From assembly GCA_004551905.1 (NCBI GenBank), contig SFPL01000008.1, positions 1 to 23,419 of the forward strand: a stretch of DNA of 23,419 nt, written 5' to 3'. Origin of the DNA: Lentisphaeraceae bacterium (GTDB lineage Bacteria; Verrucomicrobiota; Kiritimatiellia; RFP12; UBA1067). The notes beneath the pieces were generated by a model. The model had not been told where the DNA came from. It searched no databases and saw nothing but the letters and a program-made list of their open reading frames with translations. The position numbers and the translations under genes are program-made. Shown here piece by piece: positions 1-10,120 of this stretch (the stretch's first letter is position 1; every line of letters starts with the position of its first letter).

Positions 1-213
1 ATACTATCCTTGTCTGGAGGTTGAACCGGGAGGGTTAGACGACTCCCGAAACACCTGTACAACTGTTGAGCCTTTAGACGAAACGCGGCGGCGGGCTGTG
101 CTGACCCGGAGAGTTAGGTCTCTGGACCCCAAAGAGCCTCGCCGCCGCAGGCCCGTCTTGGGAGGCCTTCCCTTGACGGGCCGTTCTTACCAGGCACTAT
201 GCCCGGTGAACAG
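1..213 (-). ncRNA. Possible structured RNA transcribed leftward, unidentified
   Basis: No convincing protein gene lies here. The minus strand begins behind a good match to the local promoter motif and then folds into successive hairpins. The first is ACCGGGCA-TAG-TGCCTGGT, with GTTC/GAAC outside it (about 184-212). The second is GGCCCGTC ... GACGGGCC with a symmetric AA/AA internal loop and an inner GGGA/TCCC stem (about 150-183). The third is GCGGCGGCG ... CGCCGCCGC enclosing about 46 nt (about 86-149). The fourth is CGGGAG ... CTCCCG (about 27-48). I compared it by eye with RNase P RNA, tmRNA, 6S, SRP RNA and common riboswitches and could not match any of them. The 3' end is not visible and may lie outside the window. 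The RNA interpretation is inference from promoter plus structure. Confidence 0.3.
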
Positions 214-219
214 TAGGGT

Positions 220-232
220 AGTCTACCAAAAT
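220..232 (-). promoter_or_regulatory. Promoter-like extended -10, leftward
   Basis: On the minus strand this reads ATTTTGGTAGACTACC, with -10 TAGACT at 220-225. It matches the recurrent TTTTGGTATAATAC motif of this window at 12 of 14 positions. No -35 is evident. It would start a transcript near 213, at the edge of the structured region to its left. Confidence 0.4.
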
Positions 233-262
233 CCGATTAGACAAGTCCCCATAAAACAGGGT

Positions 263-311
263 GGTCTGTCCCCAAAAACACGAGGGGCTGTCACATGTAC
301 GGGGACAGACC
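263..311. repeat. Inverted repeat GGTCTGTCCCC / GGGGACAGACC
   Basis: Two perfect 11-nt arms, at 263-273 and 301-311, flank 27 nt. Arms of this GGGGAC type resemble REP-like palindromes mobilised by Y1/RAYT transposases in other bacteria. No transposase is in the window, so that link is inference. Confidence 0.6.
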
Positions 312-323
312 CCAGCGGTGATA

Positions 324-392
324 GGACAAAGTAAATGCACACTTCAATGCATGATTGCATTTAACATACCGATAGTTGCATTTACTTTGTCC
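324..392. repeat. Inverted repeat with 16-nt perfect arms
   Basis: GGACAAAGTAAATGCA at 324-339 is repeated exactly in reverse complement at 377-392, around a 37-nt AT-richer loop. The segment is much lower in GC than its surroundings, which suggests an inserted small palindromic element. It lies 13 nt from the preceding inverted repeat. Confidence 0.65.
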
Positions 393-415
393 AGCGACCG
401 CAAAAACAGAGCGAC

Positions 416-435
416 GGTTCCGTGGGGACGGAACC
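416..435 (-). terminator. Hairpin downstream of rpmB, possible terminator
   Basis: GGTTCCGT-CCCC-ACGGAACC forms a perfect 8-bp stem 36 nt past the rpmB stop codon. On the minus strand a TTTTT run follows at 402-406. The 9-nt gap between stem and T run is longer than ideal. The arms also contain GGGGAC, so it may belong to the neighbouring palindrome family instead. Confidence 0.4.
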
Positions 436-471
436 GCCGCGCCGTGCCGGCGTGGAAGCCGGAGGTGCGAA

Positions 472-702
472 TCAGGCCTTGGTGACCTTGCCGGACCTAA
501 TGCACGCCGCGCAGACGCGCATACGCTTGACGTTGCCCTTGCCGTCGGCGACGCGCACCGAGCGCAGGTTGGGCAGGAAGCGACGCTTCGTGATGCCGGT
601 GGTGTGCAGGCCGATGCCGCCCTTGTACTTGGGCGAGCCCTTGCGGACGATGACGTTGCCCGTCGCCGGGCCCTTGCCGCAGATTTCGCAAACTCTGGAC
701 AT
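472..702 (-). CDS. rpmB: 50S ribosomal protein L28
   Basis: A 76-residue basic protein of the usual length for bacterial L28, a component of the large ribosomal subunit. It shows the N-terminal MSRVCEICGKGP, the central TGITKRRFLPNL segment, and a second cysteine pair, CAAC, near residue 64. CEIC plus CAAC is the four-cysteine, zinc-binding form of L28. The start is supported by AAAGGA about 9 nt upstream. It follows rpsA by 27 nt on the same strand and is probably co-transcribed from the rpsA promoter. rpmG, a common neighbour of rpmB, is not seen here. Recognition is by direct sequence similarity and is secure. Confidence 0.96.
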   Translation of the reverse strand: MSRVCEICGKGPATGNVIVRKGSPKYKGGIGLHTTGITKRRFLPNLRSVRVADGKGNVKRMRVCAACIRSGKVTKA

Positions 703-729
703 TGTTCCGTTCCTTTCGTCTGAGTTCCC

Positions 730-2487
730 TTAGTTCGCCTCTCCGGGCTGCCATTCGACGTTCGCAAAGGCGTTGTCGAACGCGGCGGAGAGTCCGCCGA
801 GGCTTTCGCTGCCGGTGGTCGCGGCGTGGACGGGAGCCTTCTCCTCGCCGGCCGCCTCGGCCACCAGGCCCTGGACCTCGTCCTCGGTCATGCCCATCGC
901 GCGGATCGACAGGCCGATGCGGCGCTCGCCGCGGTCGACCTTGACCACGCGGGCCTCGACCTCCTGGCCGACCTCGAGGGCGTCCTTGACCTTTTCGACG
1001 CGCTGGTCGGAGATCTGCGAGATGTGGACGAGCCCGTCCACGCCGTCCTCGAGCTCGACGAACGCGCCGAAGGACGCGATCTTCGAGACCTTGCCCTTGA
1101 CGACCGAGCCGACCGGAAACTTCTTCGCGATGTCGTCCCACGGATCCTGCTGCGCCTGCTTGAGGCCGAGCGAGATGCGCTGCTCCTTCGGGTTGACGTC
1201 GAGGACGACCGCCTCGACCTCCTGGCCCTTCTGCAGGCACTCCGACGGGTGGTTGATCTTGCGCGTCCAGCTCATGTCGCTGACGTGGATCATGCCGTCG
1301 ATGCCCTCCTCGAGCTCCACGAACGCACCGTAGGCCGTGAAGTTGCGCACCTTGCCGCGGATGCGCGAGCCGACCGGGAAGCGCTCCTGCACCGTGTCCC
1401 ACGGGTTGTCCTGGGTCTGGCGGATGCCGAGGGCGATCTTCTGGTTTTCGACGTCCACGGAAAGAACGACAACCTGCACCTCATCGCCGACCGCGAGCAT
1501 GTCGCTCGCGCGAGCGACGCGCTTCGTCCAGCTGAACTCGCTGATGTGGACGAGGCCCTCGATGCCGGGGGCGATCTCGACGAACGCGCCGTACGCGGCG
1601 AGGTTGACCACCTTGCCCTGCACGCGCGCGCCGACCGGGAAGCGCTCCTGGATCGTGTCCCAGGGGTTCTGCGTGGTCTGCTTGAGGCCGAGCGAGATGC
1701 GCTCGCGGTCGCGGTCGACGTCGAGAACCATGACCTCGACCTCCTGGCCGACCTTGAGGAGCTCGCTCGGATGCTTGATGCGGCCCCAGCTCATGTCGGT
1801 GATGTGGAGGAGGCCGTCGATGCCGTCGAGGTCGACAAATGCGCCGAAGTCGGTGATGTTCTTCACGCGGCCCTTGCGCAGCTCGCCCTTCTGGAGCGTC
1901 GCCAGCAACTCCGCCCGCTTCTCGGCGAGCGTGCCCTCGATGAGCTCGCGCCGCGAGACAATGAGGTTGCGGCGCTCGTTGGAGATCTTGATGACCTTGA
2001 ACTCGAAGGTCTGCCCGACGTAGGGCTCGAGCTCCTTGACCGGGGTGATCTCGACCTGCGAGCCGGGGAGGAACGCCTCGACGTCGTCGACCTGCACGAT
2101 GAGGCCGCCGCGGACCGCGCTCTTGATGGTGCCGGTGACGACGCACCCCTCGACGTAGCGGTCGAGGATCTTCTCCCAGCGGATCTTCTCGTCGGCGCGG
2201 CGCTTGGAGAGCTCGATCATGCCCGTCTTGTCGTCCTCGAGCTTCACGATCATCACCGTCGTCTTGTCGCCGACCTTCGGATCGGCGCCTTCGCCGAACT
2301 CCGCGAGCGGCACCGCGCCAGCGGACTTGTAGCCGACGTCGACGAACACGTCGTCGCCCTTGAGCGCCGTGACGGTCCCCTCGACCACTGAACCGGTCTT
2401 GAACTTCGCCTCGTCCACCGCGGCCGAGAGCATCTCCGCCATCGCGGCGCTCTTCGCCTGGGGAGGCGTGGGTTTCCTGATTGCCAT
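730..2487 (-). CDS. rpsA: 30S ribosomal protein S1
   Basis: 585 residues, the typical length of a six-domain S1, which binds mRNA and brings it to the 30S subunit. Six S1/OB-fold repeats can be read at about residues 30-100, 112-180, 200-270, 285-355, 372-442 and 459-529. The last four carry the canonical pattern of G-x-V, then (D/S/A)FGAFV or AYGAFV, then GxxGLxHIS. Domains 1 and 2 are more divergent, as in other S1 proteins, where they contact the ribosome. Residues 1-25 are a short, low-complexity lead-in. The start codon has only a weak ribosome binding site. The 5' UTR is about 75 nt and contains a CGCGG/CCGCG hairpin (2522-2538), which could be an autoregulatory site; this is inference. 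It is followed by rpmB. Confidence 0.96.
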   Translation of the reverse strand: MAIRKPTPPQAKSAAMAEMLSAAVDEAKFKTGSVVEGTVTALKGDDVFVDVGYKSAGAVPLAEFGEGADPKVGDKTTVMIVKLEDDKTGMIELSKRRADEKIRWEKILDRYVEGCVVTGTIKSAVRGGLIVQVDDVEAFLPGSQVEITPVKELEPYVGQTFEFKVIKISNERRNLIVSRRELIEGTLAEKRAELLATLQKGELRKGRVKNITDFGAFVDLDGIDGLLHITDMSWGRIKHPSELLKVGQEVEVMVLDVDRDRERISLGLKQTTQNPWDTIQERFPVGARVQGKVVNLAAYGAFVEIAPGIEGLVHISEFSWTKRVARASDMLAVGDEVQVVVLSVDVENQKIALGIRQTQDNPWDTVQERFPVGSRIRGKVRNFTAYGAFVELEEGIDGMIHVSDMSWTRKINHPSECLQKGQEVEAVVLDVNPKEQRISLGLKQAQQDPWDDIAKKFPVGSVVKGKVSKIASFGAFVELEDGVDGLVHISQISDQRVEKVKDALEVGQEVEARVVKVDRGERRIGLSIRAMGMTEDEVQGLVAEAAGEEKAPVHAATTGSESLGGLSAAFDNAFANVEWQPGEAN

Positions 2488-2568
2488 AATACTTTTCTGT
2501 ACTTTTGGGTTTGCCTGTGATCGCGGTTTTCAGCCGCGTCCGCCCCGTCTTTGGGCGCGGGAAAGCGT

Positions 2569-2581
2569 AGTATACCAAAAA
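2569..2581 (-). promoter_or_regulatory. rpsA promoter (extended -10)
   Basis: The minus strand reads TTTTTGGTATACTACGC, with -10 TATACT at 2569-2574. It fits the window-wide motif closely. The predicted transcription start is near 2562, about 75 nt before the rpsA ATG. Confidence 0.7.
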
Positions 2582-2666
2582 CCGGCGTCGGCACGCAAGG
2601 GGGTCAGCCGACCATCACCGCGAAGTAGTCGCAGACGATCGTCACTGCGAAGTTCAGTCCGTCTTT

Positions 2667-3134
2667 TCATTTCCTACCTCCTTGGCCAACGAACGCAAGC
2701 AGCGCGGTGCAGCCACGGAGGACGTCCTCGTATGTCGCATCGAAGTCGCCGGTGTACCACGGGTCGGCGATCGGGCGGTCCGAGCCGGCGAACGACAGGA
2801 GGCTGCGGACCTTCGGCAGGTCCTCGGGACGGACGAGCCGGCGGAGGTCGGCGAGGTTGTAGTCGTCCATCCCGACGAGCAGGTCGTACTCGCTCGCCTT
2901 CTCGGCGGTCAGCAGCCATGCCGCGCGCGGCGAGAACGGGATTCCATTCTCCTGCAGCTTCGCGCGGGTGCCGCGGTGGATATCGCTGCCGATCTCGTCG
3001 GTGTGCAGCGCCGCAGACTCGACCTCGACGTCGCTCCGCCCCGCGCGGCGGAGCAGCTCCTTCATCACGAACTCCGCCATCGGCGAACGGCAGATGTTCC
3101 CGTGGCAGAGGAAGAGGATCTTCGTCGCGCTCAT
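2667..3134 (-). CDS. Low-molecular-weight protein-tyrosine phosphatase
   Basis: 155 residues, normal length for the family. The N-terminal phosphate-binding loop FLCHGNICRSP fits C-x5-R-S, with nucleophile Cys10 and Arg16. The general acid is Asp124 in DPWYTGDF. These cytosolic enzymes dephosphorylate phosphotyrosine, or phosphoarginine in some Firmicutes; specificity cannot be read here. The start overlaps the stop of the preceding gene by 4 bp (ATGA), so translation is probably coupled. It is the last gene of a four-gene unit starting at 4171. After its TGA, the same frame stays open for 20 codons (see findings). No tyrosine kinase or polysaccharide export gene is nearby to suggest a substrate. 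Confidence 0.92.
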   Translation of the reverse strand: MSATKILFLCHGNICRSPMAEFVMKELLRRAGRSDVEVESAALHTDEIGSDIHRGTRAKLQENGIPFSPRAAWLLTAEKASEYDLLVGMDDYNLADLRRLVRPEDLPKVRSLLSFAGSDRPIADPWYTGDFDATYEDVLRGCTALLAFVGQGGRK

Positions 3135-3460
3135 TTCGCGACCTCAGGATGCTGGACCGCGAGAGGCATCCCCTTCTGCGAGATGTAGAACATATCCAGC
3201 ACGACCGTCTTGTCGCCGCGGTTCTCGCCGTGGTGGACGGTGCCGACCATCTCGACGACCGCCTCGCCGGCGCGGCCGTCGTCCACCGACGCGGAGATGT
3301 CGAAGGACCAGCCCTTCGTGTCGTCGCAGGTGAGCTCGGCCGTGCCTGCGAAGGCGGTCTCGACCGTCCTGATCACGGCGGCCTTCCGGTCCATAACGTC
3401 GGCGACGAGCGGCGAGAGCGCCGCCGCGGCCAATAACACAGCTATGGTATGTCTCTTCAT
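3131..3460 (-). CDS. Small exported protein, unknown function
   Basis: 109 residues. The first about 20 residues (MKRHTIAVLLAAAALSPLVA) look like a Sec signal peptide, with a plausible cleavage after LVA. The mature part is about 88 residues, probably beta-rich. It has one cysteine (LTCDD) and alternating hydrophobic segments such as EAVVEMVGTVHH and DKTVVLDMFYIS. I do not recognise a family. It begins 15 nt after the MgtC-like gene and overlaps the phosphatase start by 4 bp. The start lacks an obvious Shine-Dalgarno sequence, and the signal peptide is the main reason for choosing it. Confidence 0.75.
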   Translation of the reverse strand: MKRHTIAVLLAAAALSPLVADVMDRKAAVIRTVETAFAGTAELTCDDTKGWSFDISASVDDGRAGEAVVEMVGTVHHGENRGDKTVVLDMFYISQKGMPLAVQHPEVAK

Positions 3461-3475
3461 GGGAATCGCGGCGCG

Positions 3476-3925
3476 CTAAAGTTCGTTCCGGTCCGCGGCA
3501 CCGCCGCGTCTGCGGCGCCGATCGCGAAAAAAGAGGATGCCGAAGACCTCCAGCCCGACGAGCGATAAGACCGTCGTGGCGACCGCGAGCACGTACATGC
3601 CTGCGGCAGTCGCCATTCCGATGCCGGCCGAGACCCAGATGCCGGCGGCGGTGGTGAGGCCGTGGACCGAATGGCGATCGACCATGATCGCCCCGGCGCC
3701 GAGGAAGCCGATTCCGCTCACGATCTGCGCCGCGACGCGCCCCGGATCGCCAGTTCCGCCGAAGCCGTGCTTCGAGACGAGCAGCATCAGCGCCGCGCCG
3801 AGCGCGACGAGCAGATGCGTGCGCGTCCCCGCCACCTTGCCGCGGTATTCGCGCTCAGCGCCGATAAGCCCGCCCAGCACTCCGGCGAGCACAAGCCTCA
3901 GCACCATCTCCACCGTCTCGTTCAT
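3476..3925 (-). CDS. MgtC/SapB family membrane protein
   Basis: 149 residues, corresponding to the N-terminal hydrophobic MgtC domain without the C-terminal soluble extension found in pathogen MgtC. Family signatures include GGLIGAEREYRGKVAGTRTHLLVALGAAL near the N terminus and SGIGFLGAGAIM in the middle. Four to five membrane segments are visible, ending in an arginine-rich cytoplasmic tail (FFRDRRRRRGG). Members are inner-membrane proteins tied to magnesium homeostasis or modulation of ATP synthase; the role here is unproven. It follows the upstream 74-residue membrane protein gene by 21 nt and precedes the exported protein by 15 nt. No clear Shine-Dalgarno sequence precedes the ATG. Confidence 0.9.
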   Translation of the reverse strand: MNETVEMVLRLVLAGVLGGLIGAEREYRGKVAGTRTHLLVALGAALMLLVSKHGFGGTGDPGRVAAQIVSGIGFLGAGAIMVDRHSVHGLTTAAGIWVSAGIGMATAAGMYVLAVATTVLSLVGLEVFGILFFRDRRRRRGGAADRNEL

Positions 3926-3946
3926 GCCGGGAGCAGCCGGACAAGC

Positions 3947-4171
3947 CTACTTGAGGAGCTTGCGGACCAGCGGGAAGACAAAGCGCGAGAGGACCGCACC
4001 CCAGACGAGGGAGTTGACGGCCATCAGCACCCACCACAGGACGCCGCCAGAGGCGATTCCGAGCGCGCCAGCGACGGCGTAGCCGGGCTGGCCCAGGAAG
4101 CCCTTGAAGATCAGGAAGCAGATGAAGTGGACGACGCTCAGCGGCACGTTGGCGAGCAGAAACGATTTCAT
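3947..4171 (-). CDS. Small integral membrane protein, unknown
   Basis: 74 residues with two or possibly three hydrophobic segments (about residues 5-25, 30-50 and 52-68) and a basic C-terminal end (RKLLK). No family recognised. The start is well supported by AAGGAGG seven nt upstream. It is the first gene of the unit running to 2667 and has the promoter at 4201. The promoter-to-start distance is about 30 nt, so unlike several other genes in the window this one has a conventional leader with a strong ribosome binding site. Confidence 0.75.
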   Translation of the reverse strand: MKSFLLANVPLSVVHFICFLIFKGFLGQPGYAVAGALGIASGGVLWWVLMAVNSLVWGAVLSRFVFPLVRKLLK

Positions 4172-4200
4172 ATTGTCTATCCTCCTTGTTGGTTGTGCGT

Positions 4201-4212
4201 ATTATACCATAA
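4201..4212 (-). promoter_or_regulatory. Promoter of the 4171-2667 gene unit
   Basis: The minus strand reads GATTATGGTATAATACGC, with -10 TATAAT at 4201-4206. It is a near-perfect copy of the window motif, lies 33 nt inside the end of the pheA gene side, and shows no -35. Confidence 0.75.
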
Positions 4213-4239
4213 TCCGCCGAGTCGGCAGGAAGACACAGA

Positions 4240-5385
4240 CTACTCCCGGTAGGCACCGAGGAACTCGAAGCGCTCGATTTCTGGATCCTGCGAAAGCTCG
4301 GAGAGGAGACTCCTAACGCCGGCGTCGGCCGGCGAGGCCTCGAAGTCGAAAATGAAGCTGAACTCGAAGTCCATCCCCGGAATGGGACGTGACTCCAGCT
4401 TGGTCAGGTTGACGTTGACCGCGGCGAACTTGGAGATGATCGCCGCGAGCGCGCCGGGGCGGTGCGGCAGCGAAAGCATGATCGAGATGCGGTTGCTCTC
4501 GGGGTAGACCTCGAGGTCCTTGGAAATGCAGATGAAGCGGGTGTAGTTGTACGCCGCGTCCTGGATCTTGCCCGCGAGGACCTTGAGCCCGTAGAGCTCG
4601 GCGCAGGCACGCGAGGCGATGACCGCGGCGTCGCGCCGCCCCGATGCCGCCACCGCCTTCGCCGCCACCGCCGTATTGCCAGCCGGCACCGCCTTCGCCG
4701 CCGGCAGCTCCTTGAGGAACCTTGAGCACTGCGCGAGCGCATGCGGGTGGCTGACCACCTCGCGGACGTCGGCAAGCTCCGTTCCGGGCGGTGCCAGCAG
4801 CACGTGGTCCACCTTCAGCCGCAGCGAGCGGGCGATGTGGAAGCGGTGCCTTTGCATGAGGTCGTAGACGCTCGCCACCGAACCGGCCGCCGAGTTCTCC
4901 ACCGGCAGCACTCCATAGGGACAAAGCCCCTTCTCCACCGCCTCGAACACGCTCTCGAAGCCGTTGAAGTAGACGATCGTCGGCGTCAGCACCATCTGGG
5001 ACGCCGCCTGCTGCGCAAACGACCCCTCCGCGCCGCAGCACGCGACGAACGCCCGCGTCGGGAAGCCCTTCGTCCCCTTCTCCATCGCGCGGTCGATCTC
5101 CGCCACGAGCGGCGAGTCGCCGTTGAGGATGCTCCGCTGCCGCGCCTTGGAAATCGAGAAGAGCGTCGCGAAGAAGAGCCGCGCCGCGTTCTCGTTCCTT
5201 TCGCCGGCCTCCGCCGTCACCCGCGAGAGGATCTCGCGTTCGCGCGCGGGATCGGATATCGCCGCCCCCGACTCGCGCTTGGCGTCCGCCACCTCGCCGA
5301 CCAGCTCCATTCGCTCGAGAAAGAGCTTCATCAACCCTTCGTCGATGGTGTCCATCCTCTTCCTTGTCTCGTTGATGTCCTTCAT
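4240..5385 (-). CDS. pheA: Bifunctional chorismate mutase / prephenate dehydratase (P-protein)
   Basis: 381 residues. It converts chorismate to prephenate and then to phenylpyruvate, the route to phenylalanine. An AroQ-type chorismate mutase domain spans about residues 1-85 (MKDINETRKRMDTIDEGLM). The dehydratase domain spans about 110-285 and has the GAEGSFAQQAA, LPVENSAAGSV and NYTRF motifs. A C-terminal ACT domain (about 295-375) contains RPGALA and ESRP, the phenylalanine-binding elements, so feedback inhibition by Phe is expected. The chosen ATG is 4 nt after the trpF stop and has GGAAAGGG upstream. An in-frame start at 5433 would lie inside trpF and adds only a basic, unstructured-looking stretch. 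It is the last gene of the trp operon, which is unusual and puts Phe synthesis under the trp leader. Confidence 0.95.
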   Translation of the reverse strand: MKDINETRKRMDTIDEGLMKLFLERMELVGEVADAKRESGAAISDPAREREILSRVTAEAGERNENAARLFFATLFSISKARQRSILNGDSPLVAEIDRAMEKGTKGFPTRAFVACCGAEGSFAQQAASQMVLTPTIVYFNGFESVFEAVEKGLCPYGVLPVENSAAGSVASVYDLMQRHRFHIARSLRLKVDHVLLAPPGTELADVREVVSHPHALAQCSRFLKELPAAKAVPAGNTAVAAKAVAASGRRDAAVIASRACAELYGLKVLAGKIQDAAYNYTRFICISKDLEVYPESNRISIMLSLPHRPGALAAIISKFAAVNVNLTKLESRPIPGMDFEFSFIFDFEASPADAGVRSLLSELSQDPEIERFEFLGAYRE

Positions 5386-5389
5386 TGCT

Positions 5390-5986
5390 TCATTCCCTTT
5401 CCTTTGTATTGTCCGCCGCCGTTGCCGCGGCAAATGTGTGCATGAAATCTTCCAGCCGCGCGGCGTTTTTCACCCCGGGCGCGGTCTCGAGCGAGCTGTT
5501 GACGTCCACGACGTCCGGACCGAGCACCAGCACGTCGGTCAGGTTCTCCAAGCCGATCCGCCCCGCGACAATCGACTTGCCGTCGACCTGCCTGAACGCC
5601 GTCTCGCCGTCGCCGTGGGTGGAGTCGAAGAGGACTCCGTCGCCCTCCGCGCCGCCGGCAAGCGTCCACACCCCAAATCCCTCCGCCCGGAGCGCGGCGA
5701 CGTCCGCGGCGCTTGCGCGGCGGTGGAGCTGCACGACGTCGAGGCCGGCGCGGCGCATCGCCGCGGCGATTTCGTCCGTCGACTCGCGGACGAACACGCC
5801 GACGAGGCGGACGCGACGCCGGGCCTCCGCGCCGAGCGCCGCGGCAATCTCCGCCGCCTGCTCGACCGTCACGTGCCGCGGCGATGACGGCTCGAAGATG
5901 AAGCCGAGGTAGTCCACCCCCAGCTTCGCCGCGGCAACGGCGAAGGCGACGTCGCGCACTCCGCAGACCTTGACCTCAGGCTTCAT
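5390..5986 (-). CDS. trpF: Phosphoribosylanthranilate isomerase
   Basis: 198 residues, a single (beta/alpha)8 barrel. It converts N-(5-phosphoribosyl)anthranilate to CdRP in tryptophan synthesis. KVCGVRD carries the catalytic base Cys8, and DVNSSLE carries the general acid Asp161. LGFIFEPSSPRHV and VVQLHR are further family signatures. The start overlaps the end of trpA by 11 bp, and the pheA start follows 4 nt after its stop. Its position after trpA, rather than next to trpC, differs from the common trpE-G-D-C-F-B-A order. An in-frame upstream start at 6160 adds 58 low-complexity residues that lie wholly inside trpA and was rejected. Confidence 0.95.
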   Translation of the reverse strand: MKPEVKVCGVRDVAFAVAAAKLGVDYLGFIFEPSSPRHVTVEQAAEIAAALGAEARRRVRLVGVFVRESTDEIAAAMRRAGLDVVQLHRRASAADVAALRAEGFGVWTLAGGAEGDGVLFDSTHGDGETAFRQVDGKSIVAGRIGLENLTDVLVLGPDVVDVNSSLETAPGVKNAARLEDFMHTFAAATAADNTKERE

Positions 5987-6696
5987 TCCCGAACCGCTTG
6001 ACGAGCGCCGAGCCGACGACGTAGCCGTCGGCATGGCGGCAGATCTCGTCCGCCTGCTCCTTCGACGAGATTCCGAAGCCGGCCGCGACCGGCAGGGAAA
6101 CCGCGGCGCGGATGGCGTCCAGCCGCTCCAGCAGGCCTTCCGGCAGCTCGCGCCGCGCACCGGTCGTCCCCTTCACCGTGATTGCGTAGATGAACGAGTT
6201 CTCCAGCCCCGCCGCGCTCGCGACGACGCGCTCGAGCGGCGTGTTGGGCGCCACCAGCGGAATGTAGGAGATGCCGCGCGGCCTCAGCACCGCGAGGAGC
6301 TCGTCGCGCTCCTCGAGCGGCAGGTCAACCGCGAGCACCGCGTCGATGCCGGACGCCTCCGCTGCGTCGGCGAAGGCGTCGAGCCCGCGCGAGAAGATGA
6401 GGTTGTAGTAGGAGAAGAGGACGAGCGCGACGCCGGGATGCCGGGCGCGGACGCGAGCGGCGAGCGCCAGCACGTCCTCGAGCGTCACGCCCTGGCGCAG
6501 CGCCTCGTAGGCGGCGGAGCGGATCACCGCGCCGTCCGCGAACGGATCGGAGAACGGCGCGCCGAGCTCGATCACGTCCGCTCCCTCCGCGATCAGCGTC
6601 TCCACCGCCGCCTCGCTCTTCTCAAGCGTCGGATAGCCGATCGTCATGTAGGCGACGTAGGCGCCGCGCCCCTCGGCCTTCGCCCTTCTGAAGGCG

Positions 6697-6716
<20 letters not shown>
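5976..6716 (-). CDS. trpA: Tryptophan synthase alpha subunit
   Basis: 246 residues. It cleaves indole-3-glycerol phosphate to indole and glyceraldehyde 3-phosphate and channels indole to TrpB. The catalytic pair is Glu50 in IELGAPFSDP and Asp61 in FADGAVI. The phosphate-binding region includes VKGTTGARRELP and AAGFGIS. The usual ADGPxIQ reads ADGAVIR here, a modest departure in loop 2. The start lies 20 bp inside trpB, indicating tight translational coupling of the two partners of the alpha2-beta2 complex. The end overlaps trpF by 11 bp. Confidence 0.96.
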
Positions 6717-7874
<1,158 letters not shown>

Positions 7875-7878
<4 letters not shown>

Positions 7879-8557
7879 AAGATGGTTTGGTGGTTAGGTG
7901 GTTGGGTGAGTTGGGTGAGTTGGGTGAGTTGACGCAAAGTTGCCTCCGGGTCGTCCGACTTCATGAGCGTGGTGCCGATCAGGAAGGCGTTGGCGCCGGC
8001 GGCCTGGAGCCGCGCGATGTCCGCCGTCGTCCTGATGCCGCTTTCGGCCACCTTGACGATGCCGTCCGGTATCTCCTTCAGCAGCCGCTCCGACACCGCG
8101 ATGTCCACGGCGAGCGTCTCGAGGTCGCGGCTGTTGACGCCGATGATGTCCGCGCCTGCGGCGACGGCGCGCGCGATTTCCTCCCCGGACCGCGTCTCGA
8201 CCAGCGCATCCATCCCCAGCGCCCGCGTCCGCGCGAGGAGCGCGGCGAGCGCGGCGTCGTCCAGGTAGCGCACGATCAGGAGCGCGGCCGCGGCGCCGGC
8301 CGCGGCGACCTCCTCGAGCCGTTCCGGCGCGGAGATGAAGTCCTTGGCCAGCAGCGGCAGCGAGCTCGCCGACGCGGCGCGGCGCAGGTCGTCGGGCGAG
8401 CCCTTGAACCTCGCGGCGTCGCAGAGGACCGACATCGCCGCGGCTCCGCCGCGCTCGTAGGCGGCGGCGCGCGCGGCCGGGTCGGCGCCGGGGGCGATGT
8501 CGCCGAGCGACGGCGAAGCGCGCTTGAACTCGGCGATGATGCGTATGCCCGGACGGG

Positions 8558-8579
<22 letters not shown>
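7875..8579 (-). CDS. trpC: Indole-3-glycerol phosphate synthase, short N terminus
   Basis: 234 residues. It closes the indole ring, converting CdRP to indole-3-glycerol phosphate. Catalytic motifs are present: AEFKRASPS (Glu and Lys), LAKDFI (catalytic Lys), LVETRSGEE, GVNSRDLETLAVD and VAESGI. The family normally has about 40 extra N-terminal residues forming helix alpha-0 before the AEVKKASPS strand; here only about 17 precede it. A TGA lies in frame 4 codons upstream of the ATG, and GAGGAG sits at proper spacing, so the short form is the real start. The C terminus ends in a repeat-derived LTQLTQLTQPPNHQTIL tail. It starts 22 bp inside trpGD and overlaps trpB by 4 bp. Confidence 0.93.
7902..7928. 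repeat. Three tandem 9-bp repeats inside the trpC end
   Basis: TTGGGTGAG occurs three times in a row on the plus strand. Degenerate G-rich units (GGTTTGGTGGTTAGGTGG) continue toward 7882. On the coding strand the repeats encode LTQ-LTQ-LTQ in the TrpC tail. A 9-bp unit keeps the frame if copies are gained or lost. Confidence 0.85.

Positions 8580-10116
<1,537 letters not shown>

Positions 10117-10120
<4 letters not shown>

Noticed and set aside
1..60. GGTTCAACC resembling a tmRNA/tRNA T-loop on the minus strand
   Set aside because: The flanking bases do not form the 5-bp T stem, and no acceptor stem or CCA end is present.
826..2391. Long open frame (521 codons) on the plus strand
   Set aside because: It is fully antisense to rpsA. 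High GC keeps the opposite strand open, and the translation is Asp/Leu/Ala/Arg-rich shadow sequence without any family motif.
2667..2669. TGA of the phosphatase as a selenocysteine codon
   Set aside because: The protein is already full length, and no SECIS-like hairpin follows.
7902..7928. Tandem repeats as a CRISPR-like array
   Set aside because: Units are 9 bp without spacers and lie within the trpC coding frame.
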